DNA of 5,082 nucleotides, taken from the NCBI GenBank assembly GCA_028706695.1, contig JAQTVU010000250.1:1-5082 (forward strand). Direction: 5' to 3'. A model generated the notes under the pieces. The model searched no databases. It was not told the DNA's origin and saw only the letters and a list, made by a program, of their open reading frames with translations. This document shows positions 1-5,082 of this stretch, piece after piece (the stretch's first letter is position 1; each line of letters begins with the position of its first letter). Source of the DNA: Mycobacterium sp. (GTDB taxonomy: Bacteria; Actinomycetota; Actinomycetes; Mycobacteriales; Mycobacteriaceae). A program made the position numbers and the translations under genes.

Positions 1-950
1 AGGTCGGGTTCGGCGGCCAGGGCGACGCGCGCCCCGCCCAACACGAAATGGATGTCGAGCAGCCCGTCGGCCAGCCTGGACCGCCACCGGCGCACCCACG
101 AAGGCACAGCCACGTCGCTGTGCGACATCAGGTAGCGGACGAACGCGTCGGTGCTCTCCAGCCCGCACAGGTGCGCGTAGACCGCGGCGTCCGCGCCGGT
201 GCGCGCACTGAGCGCGGCGGCCGCCGGCGCGGCGGTCTTGCCGATCGCGACGATTGCCCCGCAGTCACCGAGAGCTTCGAGGTCGGCACGGCTGGTGCCG
301 CCGGTGGTCACCGGCGAGAACCCGTCGAGGTGTCCATCCAGCGACGCGGCGATGTTCGGCACCAGGATCGGATCCAGGCCCAAGGCCGTCACCAGCTCTG
401 AGATTTCGTCGGCGTCGGCAGCATTGACGGCTGCTCCGGCGAAGACCGCCAGGCCGCGCCGCCAGGCCGGCGCATCAAGCGGCACCGCCAGGACGAGGGC
501 CTCCAAAGCGGCCGCGTAACCATCGGAGAGGCCGCCACGGAAGTCCGGGGTGGACACGCCGACGATCAGCGGCGCGTCGGCACCCAAACCCTCGATGTAT
601 GACCGCAATTCGCCGGCCACGTCTTCGCCGCTGACCTCGGTCAGCCCGGTGGTCAGCAGGCCGATGATCTGCGGCCGTTGCTTGCCGCGGATCGCGTCCA
701 GCGCGGCGACCATCGACTGGCCCGCCCCGATCACCGCGGTGACCTCGGTGACCGCGGTGGTCTGCAACGGAATCGGCTCGCGAAAGTGCCTGGTGAGCAA
801 GGCCTTTGCGAATGACGCGCAACCCTGTGACCCGTGCATGATCGGCATCGTGGCCGCCAGGCCGAGGAATACCAGGGCACCGCCGAGCGGCGCGGAATGC
901 TTGAGCGGATCGATTGCGGCCCGTTTGCCGCCCGTCACGACGCGTGCCAT
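1..950 (-). CDS. nifN: FeMo-cofactor assembly scaffold subunit NifN (3'-partial)
   Basis: Beta-like subunit of the NifEN scaffold for FeMo-cofactor maturation. Translation from ATG at 950 runs without a stop to base 1, giving 316 residues; the C-terminal part (roughly the last quarter to third, by usual NifN length) is outside the window. Visible NifN features: SAPLGGALVFLGL (19-31) followed by HGSQGCASF, with the single K-cluster cysteine at Cys44, the same number as in Azotobacter NifN; RHFREPIPLQTTAVTEV just after; GLTEVSGEDVAGEL, where NifK carries its third P-cluster cysteine and NifN does not; SLDGHLDGFSPVTTGG in the middle; and FVLGGARVALAAEPDL at the edge, the start of the last Rossmann-like domain. 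It lacks NifK's N-terminal extension and its first P-cluster cysteine (Ser19 is near that place), which argues against a second nifK. Its start overlaps the nifE stop by one base (TGATG), with a GGGG stretch seven bases upstream. Alanine runs around GKTAAPAAAAL make the middle less typical. Confidence 0.95.
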   Translation of the reverse strand, partial: MARVVTGGKRAAIDPLKHSAPLGGALVFLGLAATMPIMHGSQGCASFAKALLTRHFREPIPLQTTAVTEVTAVIGAGQSMVAALDAIRGKQRPQIIGLLTTGLTEVSGEDVAGELRSYIEGLGADAPLIVGVSTPDFRGGLSDGYAAALEALVLAVPLDAPAWRRGLAVFAGAAVNAADADEISELVTALGLDPILVPNIAASLDGHLDGFSPVTTGGTSRADLEALGDCGAIVAIGKTAAPAAAALSARTGADAAVYAHLCGLESTDAFVRYLMSHSDVAVPSWVRRWRSRLADGLLDIHFVLGGARVALAAEPD

Positions 951-2320
951 CACGACACCCCAGCGAGGTCCCAGGGCGCGGGGGCGCGCACCTGATCCCA
1001 TACCGGGCTGGACAGTGCCAGCTCGACCCGGCGGGCCAGTTCCACTACCCCGACGTAACCGGCGTAGGGGATGTGCCGCTCCTGGTTGATGTCCAGGAAC
1101 GGGAACTTGCCCTTGAGCGCGGTGTACTGGTTGCGGCCACCGGCGATGAGGATGTCGGCGCCGGTCTCGGCCATGATCTTGAGCAGCTCGGCGGGGTTGC
1201 CTTCCTTGATGATTCGGCCCTCCGCGCCGATCAGCCGGTGGATCTTGTCGACGTCGCCGTCGGTGCTCTTGGTGGACCCGGAGGCGACGACCTCGACACC
1301 GATGTCCTGCAGTGCCGACACCACCGACCAGCTCTTGTTGCCCCCGGTGTAGAGCACCGCCTTGGCGCCCGCCAGCCGTTGGCGGTAAGGCTCGAGTGCG
1401 GCACCGGTCCGCGCCTCCTCGATCGCGATCAAATCCTCGGCGGAGCGAATCAGCTCGCCGTCGCCCCGGTCGAGCAACCCGGCAAAGGCTCGCATCGCGT
1501 CGCTCATCGACCGCATGCCGTAGAAACTGCCCTCGAACCACGGGATGCCGTAGCGCTCCTGCAGCCCGCGGGCCAGCCCGAGCAGCGCCTTGGAGCAGAC
1601 CACCATCGTGGCCTTGGCCCGGTGCGCCGACGCCACATCTCGATACCGCACGTCGCCGCTGATGCAGGCCAGCACCCTGATGCCCAGCCTGCTCAGCACC
1701 GGCTCGACATCCCAGAGCTCACCGGCGATGTTGTACTCACCCACCAGGTTGACGTCGTATTCGGTTGTGTAGGTGGGGTCTTCGGTGCCGATGACGTGCC
1801 GCAGCAGCGCCTCACCCGCGAGCCGGTTGCCGAGGTTCTTGCTGCCGGCGAAGCCCGGCGAATTCACCGGGATGACCGGGACACCGTGCGCGGTGGCGGC
1901 AGCCGCGCACACCGCGTCCAAGTCGTCACCGATGGTGGCGGTGACGCAGGTGGAGTAGACGAACACCGCGGGCGGGGCGAACCTGGCGACGACATCGCCG
2001 ATGGTGTCGTAGAGCTTCTGCTCGCCGCCGAACACCACATCGTGTTCGGCAACGTCGCTGGTGAAGCCCCGCCGGTACAGGACGGGCCCGGAGGACAGAC
2101 TCCCCCGGCCGTCCCATGAATTGCCGGCACAAGCGATCGGCCCGTGCACCACGTGGGCGGCGTCCACGATCGGAACGAGGGTGATCATCGCTCCGTCGAA
2201 GGCGCATCCCCCGGAAGCACCGCCCGGCTTCGGTTTCGGGCAGCCGGCCTTCTTCTGCTTCGCGGACTTACCGCGATTGTGATCGCAGGCCGGCTCTTCG
2301 AAAACGCTCGCGTCGGCCAT
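950..2320 (-). CDS. nifE: FeMo-cofactor assembly scaffold subunit NifE
   Basis: Alpha-like subunit of the NifEN scaffold, where the iron-sulfur precursor made by NifB receives molybdenum and homocitrate before delivery to NifDK. Complete, 456 residues. The N-terminus has the NifE hallmark: a Cys-His-Asn segment (CDHN, residues 12-15), then a Lys-rich stretch with Cys27, then GGCAFDGA. Cys39, Cys64 (HGPIACAGNSW) and Cys125 (VYSTCVTATIGDD) match the K-cluster ligands Cys37/62/124 of Azotobacter NifE. Cys242 (VVCSKALLGLARGL) matches the cofactor-site cysteine. At the position of NifD His442 there is Asn412 (FLDINQERH), which distinguishes NifE from a catalytic subunit. GGRNQYTALK (394-403) is another family motif. 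Residue 328 is Asn (GGNKSWS), where I recall GGVKSWS as usual. ATG at 2320 is supported by the N-terminal motif and by an in-frame stop (that of nifK) two codons upstream. The Shine-Dalgarno is poor, so translation is probably coupled to nifK. Confidence 0.97.
   Translation of the reverse strand: MADASVFEEPACDHNRGKSAKQKKAGCPKPKPGGASGGCAFDGAMITLVPIVDAAHVVHGPIACAGNSWDGRGSLSSGPVLYRRGFTSDVAEHDVVFGGEQKLYDTIGDVVARFAPPAVFVYSTCVTATIGDDLDAVCAAAATAHGVPVIPVNSPGFAGSKNLGNRLAGEALLRHVIGTEDPTYTTEYDVNLVGEYNIAGELWDVEPVLSRLGIRVLACISGDVRYRDVASAHRAKATMVVCSKALLGLARGLQERYGIPWFEGSFYGMRSMSDAMRAFAGLLDRGDGELIRSAEDLIAIEEARTGAALEPYRQRLAGAKAVLYTGGNKSWSVVSALQDIGVEVVASGSTKSTDGDVDKIHRLIGAEGRIIKEGNPAELLKIMAETGADILIAGGRNQYTALKGKFPFLDINQERHIPYAGYVGVVELARRVELALSSPVWDQVRAPAPWDLAGVS
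958..961 (-). promoter_or_regulatory. Probable weak ribosome binding site of nifN
   Basis: GGGG (in the context GGGGTG) sits seven bases before the nifN ATG, within the 3' end of nifE. It is only a partial Shine-Dalgarno match, but the spacing is right. The one-base TGATG overlap with the nifE stop suggests coupled translation, which would keep the two scaffold subunits balanced. Confidence 0.5.
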
Positions 2321-2323
2321 GAT

Positions 2324-3838
2324 TCACCGCACCGCGTCGAAGCTGTGGTCGGGTGCGGTCCGGTCGAGCTCGTCGAGCACCGTGTTCACCATGGCGGTGA
2401 GCAGGTGCAGACCACCCTCGTAGCCCAGGATCGGGAACCGATGCAGGTGATGGCGATCGAAGATCGGGAAACCGACCCGCACCAGCGGAAGCTCGGCCTC
2501 GCGGGCCAGGTACTTCAGGTACGAGTTGCCGATCAGCAGGTCGACCGGCTCGGTGAACACCAGCGACCGCAAATGCCACATGTCTTTGCCCGGCCACACC
2601 GTCGCGCTGGCCCCGAACGGGCTCTTCGCCAGCACGGCCTCGGCGGCGCTCTTGAACTCCTTGTCGCCGTTGGTGCTCACGACGTGCACCGGCTCCATGC
2701 CCAGTTCCAGCACGAACCCGAGCAAGCCCACCACCAGGTCGGGATCGCCGATGACGGCGACGCGCTTGCCGTGCAGATAGGCATGCGAGTCGGTGAGCGC
2801 GTCGACCAGCCTGCCCCGCTCCGCGGTCAGCTCGGCCGGCACCCCCACACCGGCCAGCCGGGCGATCTCGGAGACGAACCGGTCGGTGTTGCCGACCCCG
2901 ATCGGCGGGGGAAGCATCACCGTCTCCTGCTTCCAGGAATCGCGGACCAGCTCGTTGGTCTTCTTGGCGGCCGTTTCCTGAAGGAACACCGTCGCTTTGG
3001 CGTTGACCGAATCGGCCGCATCGTCCAGTGAGGTGCCACCCGGGAACATCTCGTACTCACCGTTGGCCGGCGAGTCCAGGGCGGCGCGGTGGTCGCCGAG
3101 GATGGTGTGCTCGACACCCATCAGCGTCAGGATCCGTTCGATCTCGCGCAGGTTGCCGATGTAGGTTTCGAAACCGGGAGCGATGTTGATCTTGCCGTTG
3201 GGTTCAGCCTTGTGGTCCTTGGCGAGGTACTCCAGGATCCCGCGCAGCATGTTGTCGTACCCGGTCAGGTGCGAACCCACGAAGCTTGGCGTGTGCGCGA
3301 ACGGCACCGGGTAATCCTCGGCCACCGAACCTTTTTCGCGCGCCGTCTCGATGAAGGCGTGCAGGTCGTCACCGATGACCTCGGCCATGCAGGTGGTGCT
3401 GACCGCGACCATGTCGGGCTTGTACAACGCGGTCGCGTTGTCCAATGCCTCCACCATGTTGTTCAGCCCGCCGAACACGGCGGCGTCCTCGGTCATCGAC
3501 GACGACACCGTCGGCACCGGCTCCTTGAAGTGCCGGGCGAAGTGGCTGCGGAAGTACGCGACGCAGCCCTGCGACCCGTGCACCAGCGGCAGGGTTCCCG
3601 CGAAGCCCAGCCCGGCCAGCACAGCCCCGAGGGGCTGGCAGGCTTTGGCCGGGTTCACCGTGAGCGCCTCCCGGGCGAAGTTGCGCTCCCGGTACTCGGC
3701 CGTGCGGGTCCATGCCTGGACCCGCGCGACCTCGTCTGAGCCGCAACCCGCCTCGAACTCCGCCTTGCGCTCGAACTGCCGCTGATACTCGTCGGCTTTG
3801 AACAGGTCGTTGTGATCGGGAATCGGTGTGATGGTCAT
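2324..3838 (-). CDS. nifK: Nitrogenase MoFe protein beta chain NifK
   Basis: Beta subunit of dinitrogenase. It pairs with NifD and holds half of the P-cluster, the relay that passes electrons from NifH to FeMo-cofactor. Complete at 504 residues, somewhat shorter than Azotobacter NifK (523). The N-terminal extension (about residues 1-60) carries the typical DHNDLFK start and the WTRTAEYRERNFAREAL segment. P-cluster ligands are visible at Cys67 (KACQPLGA), Cys92 (HGSQGCVAYFR) and Cys150 (STTCMAEVIGDD). Ser185 (HTPSFVGSH) matches the redox-switchable Ser188 of Azotobacter. The C-terminal half has the usual VAVIGDPDLV and IGNSYLKYLAR motifs. ATG at 3838 is chosen because it overlaps the nifD stop (ATGA), has a GGAGG seven bases upstream, and gives the expected family N-terminus. 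The same frame is open for another 190 codons upstream, but that stretch is nifD read out of frame. nifE follows after three bases in the same frame. Confidence 0.98.
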   Translation of the reverse strand: MTITPIPDHNDLFKADEYQRQFERKAEFEAGCGSDEVARVQAWTRTAEYRERNFAREALTVNPAKACQPLGAVLAGLGFAGTLPLVHGSQGCVAYFRSHFARHFKEPVPTVSSSMTEDAAVFGGLNNMVEALDNATALYKPDMVAVSTTCMAEVIGDDLHAFIETAREKGSVAEDYPVPFAHTPSFVGSHLTGYDNMLRGILEYLAKDHKAEPNGKINIAPGFETYIGNLREIERILTLMGVEHTILGDHRAALDSPANGEYEMFPGGTSLDDAADSVNAKATVFLQETAAKKTNELVRDSWKQETVMLPPPIGVGNTDRFVSEIARLAGVGVPAELTAERGRLVDALTDSHAYLHGKRVAVIGDPDLVVGLLGFVLELGMEPVHVVSTNGDKEFKSAAEAVLAKSPFGASATVWPGKDMWHLRSLVFTEPVDLLIGNSYLKYLAREAELPLVRVGFPIFDRHHLHRFPILGYEGGLHLLTAMVNTVLDELDRTAPDHSFDAVR

Positions 3839-5082
3839 TGCGTAACCTCCCAGGGCGGCTGGAACAGGTTCCAGGTCGGGCTGTTGATGGCGATGTCCAT
3901 GTCCCGCGCGAACACCGCGAAACCTTCGACCCCGTGGTAGGGGCCCGAGTAATCCCAGGAGTGCATCTGCCGGAACGGCACGCCCATTTTGTGGAACACG
4001 TACTTCTCCTTGACCCCGGCGCCCATCAGGTCCGGCTTGAGCCGGCGGGCGAACTCCTCGAGTTCGTAGGCGGTGGGATCGTCGTAGATCACCGTGGCGG
4101 ACTTCATCTCCGGATACGTGCGGGCGTAGTCGTCGCCGTGGCCGAACTCGTACCCGGTGCCGATGACCTCCATGCCGAGGTCCTCGTAGGCGCCGATGGT
4201 GTGCCGCGGCCGCAGACCGCCGATCAGCAGCATCACCGTCTTGCCCGGGAGGCGATCTTGGTAGCGCTCCTTGACCGCGTCGAACGCCGGCTGGTAGCTC
4301 GCGATGGCTTCCTCGGTCTTCTCCTTGATGTGATCGTCGAAGTACTCGGCGATCGCGCGCATCGACTCGATGATCTTGGTGGGGCCGAAAAAGTTGTACT
4401 CCACCCAAGGGATTTGGTACTTCTCCTCCATCGTGCGGCAGATGTAGTTCATCGACCGGTAGCAGTGGATGACGTTGAGCTTGGCCAGGTGCGTGGTGGC
4501 CAGCTCGTTGACGGTGCCGTCACCCGACCATTGCGCGATCACCCGAAGACCCATGTCCTCCAGGATCTTTCGTGATGCCCACGCGTCACCGCCGATGTTG
4601 TAGTCGCCGATGAGCGCGATATCGTAGGGCGTTTGTTCGGTCGTGTCGCGCGTGCCCAGCACCCAGTCACGGATCGAGTCGTTGGCGATGTGATGGCCCA
4701 GCGACTGGCTCACGCCGCGGAAACCCTCGCAACGCACCGGCACGACCGGCATCTCGAGCTGTTTGGACGACTCCCGCGCCACCGCCTCGATATCGTCGCC
4801 GATCAACCCGATCGGGCACTCCGACTGGATCGAGATGCCCTTCGCCAACGGAAACAGCTCGGCGATCTCCTCGTTGATCTTCGCCAGCTTCTTGTCGCCA
4901 CCGAACACCACGTCGCGTTCCTGAAAGTCGCTGGTGAACTGCATCGCCACGAAGTTGTCGATGCCCAGCGCACCCCGGGAGTAGTTGCGCCGCGTCGCCC
5001 AGGAGTACTGGCCGCACCCCACCGGGCCGTGGCTGATGTGCACGACGTCCTTGACCGGGCCCCACACCACGCCCTTAGAACC
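3835..5082 (-). CDS. nifD: Nitrogenase MoFe protein alpha chain NifD (5'-partial)
   Basis: Alpha subunit of molybdenum-iron dinitrogenase, a cytoplasmic alpha2beta2 enzyme that reduces N2 to ammonia using electrons from NifH. The window holds the last 415 residues. The reading frame stays open to the right edge (first residues GSKGVVWGP), so about 65 N-terminal residues, including the first P-cluster cysteine, lie outside. Numbering from the first visible residue, with Azotobacter vinelandii equivalents in brackets: P-cluster cysteines at 23 (Cys88, GPVGCGQYSW) and 89 (Cys154, QSECPIGLIGDD); active-site Gln126 and His130 (Gln191/His195, GVSQSLGHH); FeMo-cofactor ligands Cys207 (Cys275, HCYRSMNY) and His374 (His442, QMHSWDYSGPYHG); Arg291 (Arg359, GGLRPRH). 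Between His130 and Cys207 it is three residues shorter than the Azotobacter protein. It ends WEVTQ-TGA, overlapping the nifK start as ATGA. With no delta-subunit gene between D and K, a Vnf or Anf assignment is unlikely. A GTG at 5070 is an internal valine, not the start. Confidence 0.98.
   Translation of the reverse strand, partial: GSKGVVWGPVKDVVHISHGPVGCGQYSWATRRNYSRGALGIDNFVAMQFTSDFQERDVVFGGDKKLAKINEEIAELFPLAKGISIQSECPIGLIGDDIEAVARESSKQLEMPVVPVRCEGFRGVSQSLGHHIANDSIRDWVLGTRDTTEQTPYDIALIGDYNIGGDAWASRKILEDMGLRVIAQWSGDGTVNELATTHLAKLNVIHCYRSMNYICRTMEEKYQIPWVEYNFFGPTKIIESMRAIAEYFDDHIKEKTEEAIASYQPAFDAVKERYQDRLPGKTVMLLIGGLRPRHTIGAYEDLGMEVIGTGYEFGHGDDYARTYPEMKSATVIYDDPTAYELEEFARRLKPDLMGAGVKEKYVFHKMGVPFRQMHSWDYSGPYHGVEGFAVFARDMDIAINSPTWNLFQPPWEVTQ
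3846..3850 (-). promoter_or_regulatory. Ribosome binding site of nifK
   Basis: GGAGG lies seven bases before the nifK ATG, inside the last codons of nifD. It is the strongest Shine-Dalgarno match at any of the three junctions. It supports the 3838 start over the longer open frame upstream. Together with the ATGA overlap it suggests both re-initiation by ribosomes leaving nifD and direct initiation, consistent with equal NifD and NifK output. Confidence 0.8.

Noticed and set aside
930..949. TGGCACG at the nifN start resembling a sigma-54 -24 element
   Set aside because: No TTGC -12 element follows at the required spacing (the next bases read GTGAC), and the site is inside the nifN start codon region of a continuous operon.
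1..950. A second nifK or a nitrogenase-like chlorophyllide reductase subunit in place of nifN
   Set aside because: It lacks the NifK N-terminal extension and two of the three P-cluster cysteines. The single Cys44 and REPIPLQTTA segment, plus its position directly after nifE, fit NifN.
914..3739. Long open frames on the plus strand (for example 914-2119, 2144-3031, 3089-3739)
   Set aside because: They lie antisense to nifE and nifK. Their translations are rich in Arg, Gly, Val, Asp and His with no recognisable motif, as expected from the complement of GC-rich coding sequence.
2324..4408. A 694-codon open frame that would extend nifK upstream into nifD
   Set aside because: The first 190 codons are nifD read in the wrong frame and look like low-complexity Arg/Gly-rich shadow sequence. 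The family N-terminus, the GGAGG and the ATGA overlap all place the nifK start at 3838.
1..5082. Terminators, RNA genes, CRISPR, insertion sequences, an undescribed system
   Set aside because: The window is filled by four recognisable nif genes with at most three bases between them. I saw no direct-repeat array, inverted-repeat element, tRNA-like fold or unexplained gap.
3835..5082. Alternative (vanadium or iron-only) nitrogenase alpha subunit
   Set aside because: nifK follows directly with no delta-subunit gene, and the motifs match Mo-type NifD closely. nifE and nifN also follow in the order typical of Mo systems.

Overview
The window is a stretch of a nitrogen-fixation (nif) operon. All genes lie on the minus strand and are transcribed right to left in the order nifD (5' end cut by the right edge), nifK, nifE, nifN (3' end cut by the left edge). 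Coding sequence fills essentially the whole window. The junctions are a 4-base ATGA overlap (nifD/nifK), a 3-base gap (nifK/nifE) and a 1-base TGATG overlap (nifE/nifN). I see no RNA gene, mobile element, CRISPR array, terminator or convincing promoter. The promoter and nifH are expected beyond the right edge, and nifX or similar beyond the left edge.

How the genes work together: NifD and NifK form the alpha2beta2 molybdenum-iron protein (dinitrogenase), which reduces N2 with electrons from NifH. NifE and NifN are paralogues of NifD and NifK. They form the NifEN scaffold on which the NifB-derived iron-sulfur precursor is matured to FeMo-cofactor before transfer to NifDK. The window therefore pairs the catalytic enzyme with its cofactor assembly scaffold in one translationally linked block. 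The metal-ligand residues that fall inside the window are all present. No vnfG/anfG-type delta subunit gene lies between D and K. Both facts point to a functional molybdenum nitrogenase rather than a V- or Fe-only enzyme or a degenerate homologue.

Organism: the DNA is GC-rich, with strong G/C preference at third codon positions and long spurious open frames on the opposite strand. Directly contiguous nifDKEN is known from Frankia (Actinobacteria) and also from rhizobia and other proteobacteria. I lean weakly towards a high-GC actinobacterium or proteobacterium, but the sequence alone does not settle it.

This is a well-known system, not an undescribed one. The points most worth a second look are the nifK/nifE junction, where the two genes share a reading frame and are separated only by the stop codon and one further codon, the graded strength of the ribosome binding sites, and a few substitutions next to conserved cofactor-facing residues.
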